Shown one piece after another: positions 26,529 through 32,936 of a DNA stretch of 32,936 bases (positions are counted from its first letter, which is position 1; each line of letters starts with the position of its first letter). Origin of the DNA: Gammaproteobacteria bacterium (GTDB lineage: Bacteria > Pseudomonadota > Gammaproteobacteria > Pseudomonadales > Azotimanducaceae); assembly GCA_009845835.1 (NCBI GenBank), contig VXYV01000105.1:1-32936 (forward strand). Reading direction: 5' to 3'. The notes under the pieces are model-generated. The model had not been told where the DNA came from and ran no database searches. It saw only the letters and a program-made list of their open reading frames with translations. Made by a program: the position numbers and the translations under genes.

Positions 26529-28141
26529 TTCCGTTCGGTCTTTTCTTTCTAGTCCTTTGGGTCGTTCTACGTTTTCGACTTGATACGGCACTAGTCGAGA
26601 TTCTCAAAAATCACTGGTTGCGGTGGTTTCTATTATCTAGTTATTTACCGCTACCCAAAACTTCTACCGCCGTTCGTGTGCGAGAAGCACTTATCTATCT
26701 CGGACCAATTTTTGTAAAGTTCGGTCAAACGTTGTCGACCCGTCGTGACCTTCTTTCTGTTGAATACGCCGATGAGCTTGCAAAATTACAGGATCAGGTA
26801 CCACCATTTTCCTCAGACAAAGCTATCGAACTGATTGAAACAAGTCTCGAAAAATCACTCAACGATGTGTTTGCGCAGTTTGAAACCGAACCCATCGCCT
26901 CGGCATCACTAGCGCAAGTACACGGAGCTGTTTTACTCGACGACTCAAAGGTAGTCGTCAAAGTCATACGCCCAAAGGTAGAAGAACAGATCATGCGCGA
27001 TTTACGCATGATGCAAGCAGTTTCTAGATTCCTAGAACGAGTTTCTCATATCGCCAGACGATTACATTTAGTCGATGTTGTGAATGACTACGAAACCACG
27101 ATTGTGGGTGAACTAAACTTAGAAAACGAAGCAAGAAATACAGTCCAATTACGGCAAAATTTTGTAAATTCACCGTTGCTTTATGCGCCGCGCGTGTACA
27201 ACCACCTAACGACAAAAAAAGTTCTAGTAATGGAACGAATTGAAGGTATACCAATCCATTCGATCGACTTATTACGCGAGAAAGGAACTGACTTAAAGGT
27301 ACTTTCCCAACGTGGAGTCGAGACTTTCTTTACGCAGGTATTTAATCACAATTTTTTTCACGCTGACATGCATCCAGGAAACATATTTGTCGATGTTTCT
27401 GACCCTAAAAATCCGTCCTACATCGCGGTCGATTGCGCGATTATTGGTTCATTAACTGAAGAAGATCAAACTTTTATTGCACTCAATATCGTCGCTTTTT
27501 TCAATCGTGATTACGCTGAAATCGCTCGTTTGCACGTTGAATCTGGATGGATCACAGACGATGGCGACCTAGCTGAGTTCGAAATGTTGATTCGAAAGTT
27601 GTGCGAGCCGTTTTTTAAAAAACCGCTATCTGAAATTTCTTTTGGGCAGTTCTTACTCGATCTATTCACCGCCTCTCGGCGTTTCGACATGGAAGTACAA
27701 CCTCAGCTAGTACTGTTGCAAAAGACCCTGCTACATATTGAAGGTTTGGGAAGGCAACTTGATCCTGATTTAGATCTTTGGTCAACGGCTAAACCGTTCA
27801 TGGAAAAATGGATGAAAGAGCGCTACGGTGCGCTTGCGACCGTTCAACAGGTGCTTAATCACGCACCACAACTTGCTGTCGAACTACCGACGCTACCTAA
27901 TTTATTGGTAACGGCAAGGCGAACGATCAAACGTTTAGAAAAGAAGATCGAATACGAAAGTCGCCAAGTGCGCGAACTACAACAATCTCAAGAACGCAAT
28001 AAACGGCGTCGAATCTATAAAACGGTACTCGGATTAGGATTAATCGGAATCGCTAGTTTACTGTGGTGGGGACTTGGAATGGAGGCTTTGCTTCCTTTGG
28101 TACTCGGAACTAGTGGAATCGTATTTGTACTGAGTCGTTAA
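26525..28141 (+). CDS. ubiB: Ubiquinone biosynthesis regulatory kinase-like protein UbiB
   Basis: 538 aa protein-kinase-like ATPase of the ABC1/ADCK family, needed for ubiquinone synthesis. The KxGQ motif is in IFVKFGQTLSTRRDLL, the A-rich loop in PIASASLAQVHGA, the catalytic loop in HADMHPGNIF, and the metal-binding region is AVDCAIIGSL. Two C-terminal transmembrane helices (about 498-537, LGLGLIGIASLLWWGLG and LLPLVLGTSGIVFVL) anchor it. The start is a TTG overlapping the ubiJ stop (TTGA). The N-terminus (IPFGLFFLVLWVVLRF) is a little shorter than in E. coli, but no in-frame alternative is better. Confidence 0.96.
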   Translation: MIPFGLFFLVLWVVLRFRLDTALVEILKNHWLRWFLLSSYLPLPKTSTAVRVREALIYLGPIFVKFGQTLSTRRDLLSVEYADELAKLQDQVPPFSSDKAIELIETSLEKSLNDVFAQFETEPIASASLAQVHGAVLLDDSKVVVKVIRPKVEEQIMRDLRMMQAVSRFLERVSHIARRLHLVDVVNDYETTIVGELNLENEARNTVQLRQNFVNSPLLYAPRVYNHLTTKKVLVMERIEGIPIHSIDLLREKGTDLKVLSQRGVETFFTQVFNHNFFHADMHPGNIFVDVSDPKNPSYIAVDCAIIGSLTEEDQTFIALNIVAFFNRDYAEIARLHVESGWITDDGDLAEFEMLIRKLCEPFFKKPLSEISFGQFLLDLFTASRRFDMEVQPQLVLLQKTLLHIEGLGRQLDPDLDLWSTAKPFMEKWMKERYGALATVQQVLNHAPQLAVELPTLPNLLVTARRTIKRLEKKIEYESRQVRELQQSQERNKRRRIYKTVLGLGLIGIASLLWWGLGMEALLPLVLGTSGIVFVLSR

Positions 28142-28215
28142 CCCAATCGTTAGCGTACTAACATGTGGAGTTTGTGATGTAAGTGCCCCTTTTTTGGTGT
28201 TTTTACTTCTTTTTC

Positions 28216-28392
28216 TCATTTTTTATTACGTATCCAAGAGGCTAATTCCTCCCCTTGATGTTGGTACATTTCACCTTCACAAATAACTCCTGTTTCCTCT
28301 AGTTGGCGCATCCCGTCGATCATAGCTCTCTGAAGATCAAGAGTTCTACCGTCGTATCCAATCTATTTCTTTAAATCTTCAAGTGGTTGACT
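28216..28392 (-). pseudogene. Decayed ORF with an in-frame stop
   Basis: On the minus strand one frame reads HSQPLEDLKK, a TAG, then IGYDGRTLDLQRAMIDGMRQ and on to ELASWIRNKK and a stop at 28216. It looks like the C-terminal end of a soluble protein interrupted by an amber codon. The downstream part could start at the ATG at 28323 (35 aa). No family is recognised. It lies just beyond the truncated integrase. Confidence 0.4.
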
Positions 28393-28408
28393 GTGTTTTC
28401 ACCTCGCT

Positions 28409-28753
28409 TTAGACTGCTTTGGACTGCTGAGGTAAATACTGCCGTAGAGCAATTCCATAGTCAGCATTACTGGGCCGGATCACACTCTTTTTATCGACCT
28501 TTTCCGCCCACCAGCGTAAATCAGTTAGGCGATTCTTGATTGTCCCTACACTCAGCTGGTTGGTCCGCCATAACGTGAGCAAGGCATCGACATGTTTGGG
28601 TTTCAGTGATCTGGCTCGTAGCTGCCGAAAACCTAACGCGTGTAAGTCATTCGCCATTTGTTGCAAGCGTTGCTGACGGTTCGCTTGGGTGCTGTAAGAA
28701 CCATCCCGGTTCCGGCGGCACAAATTCTTTAAGTCATAATTGAGATCACGCAT
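28409..28753 (-). CDS. Truncated tyrosine-recombinase (integrase), N-terminal part only
   Basis: 114 aa beginning MRDLNYDLKNLCRRNRDGSY, with QANRQQRLQQMANDLHALGF, LKPKHVDALLTLW and LSVGTIKNRLTDLRWWAEKV. This is the N-terminal DNA-binding part of a phage/ICE-type integrase group (Phage_integ_N-like). The frame ends at YLPQQSKAV, before the catalytic domain with its R-H-R-Y residues, and no frame downstream continues it. It cannot recombine DNA alone; it might still bind its arm sites. The ATG at 28753 has a perfect AAGGAGG 4 nt upstream, so it is probably still translated. It marks the edge of a former mobile element next to the ubi operon. Confidence 0.75.
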   Translation of the reverse strand: MRDLNYDLKNLCRRNRDGSYSTQANRQQRLQQMANDLHALGFRQLRARSLKPKHVDALLTLWRTNQLSVGTIKNRLTDLRWWAEKVDKKSVIRPSNADYGIALRQYLPQQSKAV

Positions 28754-28921
28754 TTAACCTCCTTGGGTTCAGGGTTTCAGTTCAATGGTTATGGCATCGC
28801 TTCACGTCGGTAAGTTTTGATGACTCTTGTAGCGCCGAAACGCCTACAAGCCCTGGAATAGGTTTGTCAAGAGGGGATGCCGTCCCCTAGTCCGCGATAA
28901 AGTCCTCGGTGGCGATAGCAG

Positions 28922-28999
28922 CTAAAAACGGTAATCGTTTCGACCCGTTAGCAAGCGATTAAACGGGCGATAAGCATGAGGATAGAAAAGTAGTTTCAT
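28922..28999 (-). CDS. Mini-ORF (25 aa) with strong ribosome binding site
   Basis: Minus-strand ATG at 28999 preceded by CAGGAGGTC at a good distance. It encodes MKLLFYPHAYRPFNRLLTGR plus NDYRF. Basic and aromatic, with no signal or membrane segment. Its ATG overlaps the stop of the preceding mini-ORF (ATGA). It could be a small protein of the old mobile element or a leader. Unrecognised. Confidence 0.45.
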   Translation of the reverse strand: MKLLFYPHAYRPFNRLLTGRNDYRF

Positions 29000-29160
29000 G
29001 GTTTGACCTCCTGAAACTTGTCGGTAAATGAGTCCGCGGCGTCCCGCCTGACGAGGGTGAAATGATCGTGGAACGTGTGTATTACACCGTCCCGTGATGG
29101 CAGTAGAACGAGAATTCCGGTGTGCTCTTCGCGTACCAAGAGCACCGTAAGCCGGTTCAA
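28996..29160 (-). CDS. Small ORF (54 aa) upstream of the mini-ORF
   Basis: Minus-strand open frame, with a TTG at 29160 or a GTG at 29145 as possible starts. The product (LNRLTVLLVREEHTGILVLL, then HTFHDHFTLVRRDAADSFTD) has the alternating pattern of beta strands and looks like real coding sequence. The frame is open a few codons further up to a TGA, so it may be the 3' part of a longer lost gene. Its stop overlaps the start of the mini-ORF. Confidence 0.4.
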   Translation of the reverse strand: MNRLTVLLVREEHTGILVLLPSRDGVIHTFHDHFTLVRRDAADSFTDKFQEVKP

Positions 29161-29357
29161 GAATTCGGCGGCTTTCTGGACTGAAGGGTGTCAGTCAGCA
29201 CATCTCTAAGCAATGATTATACGTATAGTTAAAGAATCGTGCAACCCCGGTCACTTGGGCGTCACTGCAAGGGGAAGGTTTTCGCTGAGGCTGTCCCTCA
29301 CGATAGATACCCCTGCCCGACTGGCCGCAGCGGTATCCTGTGCAGGACAGGCGACTG

Positions 29358-29383
29358 TCGTCGTCACTACCCAGTGACAACGA
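29358..29383. terminator. Strong hairpin downstream of the tandem 474-aa genes
   Basis: An 11-bp stem with one mismatch (TCGTCGTCACT / AGTGACAACGA) and a 4-base loop, about 35 nt beyond the stop of the last 474-aa gene on the minus strand. A smaller repeat (CCTGT ... ACAGG) is next to it. No T run follows, so a terminator role is likely but not proven. Confidence 0.4.
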
Positions 29384-29416
29384 CAACTCATAAGATCCAC
29401 GAGGCGTTTTTAGCGG

Positions 29417-30841
29417 TTATTCATAGACGTCAAGGCGTATCGCAATTTTTTCAAAGGTGGTGATCGCTGCCAACATTGACGGGGGGAGTGATTCCTGTCG
29501 CAATTCATTGATTATTTCACGACAACTGGGTGGGTCGGCGGTAGGGTCTTCTTCGTTCGAAGGAGGGATGTAAAAAGGGGGGGTGCATAAGTGTCGTGCA
29601 AGCACTTGGCGATCAACATTGATCACTTTTTCTTTGACTTTGATCTTGTTTCCAAACAGGGTCACGAGCTCTCGTAAGCGGTCAACACTTGGGGCAAGCT
29701 TGGAAAACAGGTTGGTGGGGTCGCTTAAATCTTTCGTAAACCACTCCGCAAGCGGACCGTATTTATACCCTTCTTCATCATACTGTGTTGTGCGGCGGTA
29801 TGAATGTTTTTTTATTGGACTTGGATATGTCAGCGCCGCGGCTTCATCGCCTAGTCGCGCCGCTAGCTCGATCAACGTTCCATTCAAGGTTTGTTTTCGT
29901 CCAGCTTCTGTTTCGTCATAGACCCCAAGTTGTTCAATCTGCTCGCGTAATTCGGTATGTAGCGGTAATCGTAGATCGATCGAAGGGTCTAAACCTTCAC
30001 ACTTTTTAGCCACCCAAGCGCCTTCTAAACTTTGTATCCACATACTACGATCTTGTTCGGGGGTTGGGTTATCCTTTTTCCAATAATATTTTCTAGGACG
30101 TAGACGAACTCCAGAATCATGGAAATCTGCATAGCAGAACCGCATGATCAGGGCATAGTTGAAAAAGGCTTCGGCATGGCAATGGTCGTTCAGGTGCCCG
30201 GTGGTTGTGGTAACTTGACTGAGTTGACATTCGGGACGCGCTAACGCGTCCTGAACGCGGGCAAAATCCCCCACTGGATCCGTAAAGATTCGGTCAAAAG
30301 TCAATGGATTGTCGATGGTTACAAGTGCGAGTGCACTATGACTCCCATGGGTGTCGTTCTCCCTTCCCCAAAGGTAGGGGTTGATCGGTTTTATCTTGGT
30401 TTCTAACGCAGACCAACACTTGGGATCTTTGAGCGACTTCCATTCGTCGTTGCTATCGAAGGGGTAGTTTTCGAGATTGCGCTTTGTTTCTTCGTCTAGA
30501 TATAAGTATCCTATTCTAGGAGGGTATTGATTCACTTCACAAGCTTCGCCGATTGACCCGATTGGATAAGCAACTGGGGGTAACGTAGGGCTGGTTAGTG
30601 TAACAGTCTGTCGCTTAACGTCAGCTGTTGGTGGTTTTGCATCTGTAGTGTGGATGCTGAGATCATCTGTGAGTTGAACCGTTGGTTGTGTGCTGGTATG
30701 GTGGCTTGTATTGGTGGCTAGAGTCGAGGGTTCGGCGGGCCTTTCGCGCGGGGTGCTGAACCACAAGAAAACCCCCAAGGTCAACAAAATGAGACAACAA
30801 CAGGCACTTAACCAAGCGGTGCTTCGAAGGCTAGTTTTCAT
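29417..30841 (-). CDS. Membrane-anchored Cys-containing protein, tandem copy A
   Basis: 474 aa. One N-terminal transmembrane helix (about 10-28, WLSACCCLILLTLGVFLWF) after a short basic lead, then a Thr/Ser/Pro-rich linker (30-90), then a large domain with scattered cysteines and a helical end. Notable stretches are GEACEVNQYPPRIGYLYLD, CHAEAFFNYALIMRFCYADF, a short Sel1-like LAARLGDEAAALTYP, and LCTPPFYIPPSNEEDPTAD. The topology suggests a periplasmic domain tethered to the inner membrane. I do not recognise the family. It differs from copy B only in two residues near the start (SACCC here, STCFC there). The gene upstream is only a remnant here. Five nucleotides separate that remnant's stop from this ATG. 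Confidence 0.8.
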   Translation of the reverse strand: MKTSLRSTAWLSACCCLILLTLGVFLWFSTPRERPAEPSTLATNTSHHTSTQPTVQLTDDLSIHTTDAKPPTADVKRQTVTLTSPTLPPVAYPIGSIGEACEVNQYPPRIGYLYLDEETKRNLENYPFDSNDEWKSLKDPKCWSALETKIKPINPYLWGRENDTHGSHSALALVTIDNPLTFDRIFTDPVGDFARVQDALARPECQLSQVTTTTGHLNDHCHAEAFFNYALIMRFCYADFHDSGVRLRPRKYYWKKDNPTPEQDRSMWIQSLEGAWVAKKCEGLDPSIDLRLPLHTELREQIEQLGVYDETEAGRKQTLNGTLIELAARLGDEAAALTYPSPIKKHSYRRTTQYDEEGYKYGPLAEWFTKDLSDPTNLFSKLAPSVDRLRELVTLFGNKIKVKEKVINVDRQVLARHLCTPPFYIPPSNEEDPTADPPSCREIINELRQESLPPSMLAAITTFEKIAIRLDVYE

Positions 30842-30846
30842 TCGGC

Positions 30847-30945
30847 TTATTCAACTTCAGGGTTTTCGGCTTTGCCTTCGTACTCTGCGTTTATGGCGCC
30901 GACAATCTGTGTCTTCTTGTTAAGTGTTTCAAAGTATTCAAGCAA
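30847..30945 (-). pseudogene. Remnant of the upstream gene's 3' end
   Basis: Matches the last ~30 codons of the gene at 32409-32936 (LLEYFETLN...TQIV..INAEYEGKAE) and then continues ENPEVE to a TAA. The intact copy instead stops right after GKAE. The difference is a 24-bp segment bounded by direct repeats of TTCGGCTT. Upstream of the match the frame stays open to the TAG of copy B. No start with a ribosome binding site is evident. Confidence 0.7.
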
Positions 30946-30987
30946 AAGGACTGTCGTTTCGACTAACTGGACGGGGCTGTTTTGGGA

Positions 30988-32412
30988 CTATTCGTAGACG
31001 TCAAGGCGTATTGCAATTTTTTCGAAGGTGGTGATCGCTGCCAACATTGACGGGGGGAGTGATTCCTGTCGCAATTCATTGATTATTTCACGACAACTGG
31101 GTGGGTCGGCGGTAGGGTCTTCTTCGTTCGAAGGAGGGATGTAAAAAGGGGGGGTGCATAAGTGTCGTGCAAGCACTTGGCGATCAACATTGATCACTTT
31201 TTCTTTGACTTTGATCTTGTTTCCAAACAGGGTCACGAGCTCTCGTAAGCGGTCAACACTTGGGGCAAGCTTGGAAAACAGGTTGGTGGGGTCGCTTAAA
31301 TCTTTCGTAAACCACTCCGCAAGCGGACCGTATTTATACCCTTCTTCATCATACTGTGTTGTGCGGCGGTATGAATGTTTTTTTATTGGACTTGGATATG
31401 TCAGCGCCGCGGCTTCATCGCCTAGTCGCGCCGCTAGCTCGATCAACGTTCCATTCAAGGTTTGTTTTCGTCCAGCTTCTGTTTCGTCATAGACCCCAAG
31501 TTGTTCAATCTGCTCGCGTAATTCGGTATGTAGCGGTAATCGTAGATCGATCGAAGGGTCTAAACCTTCACACTTTTTAGCCACCCAAGCGCCTTCTAAA
31601 CTTTGTATCCACATACTACGATCTTGTTCGGGGGTTGGGTTATCCTTTTTCCAATAATATTTTCTAGGACGTAGACGAACTCCAGAATCATGGAAATCTG
31701 CATAGCAGAACCGCATGATCAGGGCATAGTTGAAAAAGGCTTCGGCATGGCAATGGTCGTTCAGGTGCCCGGTGGTTGTGGTAACTTGACTGAGTTGACA
31801 TTCGGGACGCGCTAACGCGTCCTGAACGCGGGCAAAATCCCCCACTGGATCCGTAAAGATTCGGTCAAAAGTCAATGGATTGTCGATGGTTACAAGTGCG
31901 AGTGCACTATGACTCCCATGGGTGTCGTTCTCCCTTCCCCAAAGGTAGGGGTTGATCGGTTTTATCTTGGTTTCTAACGCAGACCAACACTTGGGATCTT
32001 TGAGCGACTTCCATTCGTCGTTGCTATCGAAGGGGTAGTTTTCGAGATTGCGCTTTGTTTCTTCGTCTAGATATAAGTATCCTATTCTAGGAGGGTATTG
32101 ATTCACTTCACAAGCTTCGCCGATTGACCCGATTGGATAAGCAACTGGGGGTAACGTAGGGCTGGTTAGTGTAACAGTCTGTCGCTTAACGTCAGCTGTT
32201 GGTGGTTTTGCATCTGTAGTGTGGATGCTGAGATCATCTGTGAGTTGAACCGTTGGTTGTGTGCTGGTATGGTGGCTTGTATTGGTGGCTAGAGTCGAGG
32301 GTTCGGCGGGCCTTTCGCGCGGGGTGCTGAACCACAAGAAAACCCCCAAGGTCAACAAAATGAGACAAAAACAGGTGCTTAACCAAGCGGTGCTTCGAAG
32401 GCTAGTTTTCAT
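30988..32412 (-). CDS. Membrane-anchored Cys-containing protein, tandem copy B
   Basis: 474 aa with the same layout as copy A (anchor helix, Ser/Thr/Pro linker, cysteine-containing domain). The two proteins are identical except two residues in the anchor. At the DNA level the differences I can find lie in the first ~70 and last ~40 bases of the gene, while about 1.3 kb between reads the same. Here the ATG overlaps the stop of the upstream gene (ATGA), so translation is probably coupled to it. The two copies may raise dosage, or one may be free to diverge. Function unknown; an immunity, adhesion or cell-envelope role cannot be told apart from the sequence. Confidence 0.8.
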   Translation of the reverse strand: MKTSLRSTAWLSTCFCLILLTLGVFLWFSTPRERPAEPSTLATNTSHHTSTQPTVQLTDDLSIHTTDAKPPTADVKRQTVTLTSPTLPPVAYPIGSIGEACEVNQYPPRIGYLYLDEETKRNLENYPFDSNDEWKSLKDPKCWSALETKIKPINPYLWGRENDTHGSHSALALVTIDNPLTFDRIFTDPVGDFARVQDALARPECQLSQVTTTTGHLNDHCHAEAFFNYALIMRFCYADFHDSGVRLRPRKYYWKKDNPTPEQDRSMWIQSLEGAWVAKKCEGLDPSIDLRLPLHTELREQIEQLGVYDETEAGRKQTLNGTLIELAARLGDEAAALTYPSPIKKHSYRRTTQYDEEGYKYGPLAEWFTKDLSDPTNLFSKLAPSVDRLRELVTLFGNKIKVKEKVINVDRQVLARHLCTPPFYIPPSNEEDPTADPPSCREIINELRQESLPPSMLAAITTFEKIAIRLDVYE

Positions 32413-32492
32413 TCGGCTTTGCCTTCGTACTCTGCGTTTATTCCGCTGACAATCTGTGTCGTCTCGTTAAGTGTTTCAAAGTATTCAAGCAA
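30988..32492 (-). repeat. Tandem repeat unit B
   Basis: Partner of unit A. It lacks the 24-bp segment found between the upstream gene and the 474-aa gene in unit A. Similarity ends at AAGTATTCAAGCAA, after which the upstream gene continues uniquely here. Confidence 0.9.
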
Positions 32493-32936
32493 CCTATCGT
32501 ATGTCCTAACGTCTTCCCTCTTAAGCTTTCCTTTGTTTATAAGTTTTTTAACGAGTTTATGAAATTCTTCTCGATTCTTATGATAGTTTTTGTCAACCGG
32601 TGGATCTGGAATAACCATTATCATCGGTGGGTACATACCGTACAGAATTGGCCAAAATTTGTTTTCTATATCTAATTTTGCCTCTACCTCCATTGCGATG
32701 GGATCAGCCCTAGGATCATACCCTGTACCGTCTTCCCATGGGTCTAGGGCTGCCCCTTGCTTCGCATGAATGATTTCTTCCATTTGAGCTAGAATAATTA
32801 AGTGCTCAGGTGGGATTTTATGTACCATTGCTTTTTTATAAATGTTATCTAGAAACAGTTCAATTTCCCAAGGCTCTTTTTTGAAGTCTATCTGCGCTAA
32901 CCTCCCATGTTCTGTTTCGGGGTCATTAAGAGTTTT
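32409..32936 (-). CDS. Unknown soluble protein, 5' end beyond the window
   Basis: The frame is open across the window edge: 175 residues are visible, starting KTLNDPETEHGRLAQIDFKK in mid-protein. An internal ATG at 32828 could give a 139-aa product, but the sequence before it (EPWEIELFLDNIYKKA) is clearly coding-like and no ribosome binding site precedes that ATG, so I treat the gene as partial. It has no signal or membrane segment in the visible part. A proline-rich middle (MYPPMIMVIPDPPVD) is followed by a charged helical end (KLVKKLINKGKLKREDVRTY). It is the first visible gene of an operon with the 474-aa membrane protein (4-nt overlap). Unrecognised. Confidence 0.65.
   Translation of the reverse strand, partial: KTLNDPETEHGRLAQIDFKKEPWEIELFLDNIYKKAMVHKIPPEHLIILAQMEEIIHAKQGAALDPWEDGTGYDPRADPIAMEVEAKLDIENKFWPILYGMYPPMIMVIPDPPVDKNYHKNREEFHKLVKKLINKGKLKREDVRTYDRLLEYFETLNETTQIVSGINAEYEGKAE

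Larger units (their letters stand above)
29417..30945 (-). repeat. Tandem repeat unit A
   Basis: Includes the whole 474-aa gene and about 100 bp of the 3' end of the gene upstream. It repeats at 30988-32492 with a period of 1,571 bp across the coding part. Weak similarity may continue some 25 bp past the stop. Confidence 0.9.

Noticed and set aside
28142-28215. Rho-independent terminator after ubiB
   Set aside because: A T-rich stretch follows CCCC, but I cannot form a convincing GC-rich stem before it.
29195-29386. 63-codon minus-strand frame beyond the tandem genes
   Set aside because: Begins inside the hairpin at a TTG, rich in Ser, Gly and Cys with no pattern; looks non-coding.
29320-29400. 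Integron attC-type site
   Set aside because: Two adjacent hairpins are there, but the paired R'/R'' core sites are not, and no integron integrase is near.
30847-30990. Readthrough fusion of copy B with the upstream-gene remnant
   Set aside because: The frame continues in phase after the TAG of copy B, but a 1-in-3 chance event from the duplication explains this and no readthrough signal is visible.

Overview
The window looks like a chromosomal segment of a gammaproteobacterium with moderate GC (roughly 43-46% by eye). The evidence is gene content and order. ppk1 and ppx face each other tail to tail. The priA / rpmE / SPOR-domain (FtsN-like) / hslV / hslU / DUF971 / ubiE / ubiJ / ubiB neighbourhood is the one known from Pseudomonas-like bacteria. 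The envelope genes (outer-membrane barrel, lipoprotein, class A PBP) are Gram-negative. Ubiquinone synthesis and an NAD-malate dehydrogenase suggest respiratory metabolism. No species can be named from this alone.

Layout. 1-4.9 kb: polyphosphate synthesis and breakdown (ppk1 and ppx), with a SAM methyltransferase wedged between two diverged copies of the ppk/ppx junction. 5-7 kb: two oligopeptide/dipeptide-type ABC ATPases (dppD/dppF-like) without their permeases. 7-9 kb: a beta-barrel outer-membrane protein and mdh. 9-14.4 kb: an accessory patch. It holds a leftover of a DNA-methyltransferase C-terminal domain, small unknown ORFs, decayed coding pieces, an operon of two exported proteins (one with four C-x6-C pairs), and a complete 1,725-bp insertion sequence with terminal inverted repeats and a 9-bp target duplication. 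14.4-28.1 kb: core genes for a TPR-like lipoprotein, PriA, L31, an M48 protease, PBP1A, an FtsN-like protein, the HslVU protease, DUF971 and UbiE-UbiJ-UbiB. argS, normally next to priA and the SPOR gene, is not here. 28.2-32.9 kb: a second accessory region on the minus strand. It has decayed ORFs, an integrase truncated before its catalytic domain, two mini-ORFs with strong ribosome binding sites, and a tandem duplication of an unrecognised membrane-anchored 474-aa protein.

How the genes work together. Ppk1 and Ppx build and degrade polyphosphate. HslV and HslU form one ATP-dependent protease. UbiE methylates quinone precursors, while UbiJ and UbiB assist ubiquinone synthesis; these four (with DUF971) are chained by 4-nt start/stop overlaps. 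PBP1A and the SPOR protein act on peptidoglycan and the divisome, and the M48 protease on envelope quality control.

The most interesting structures are the ppk/ppx junction scar, the fully delimited IS, the near-identical tandem genes whose differences cluster at the ends (a gene-conversion pattern), and the exported C-x6-C protein pair. I see no CRISPR array, tRNA, rRNA or complete defence system.
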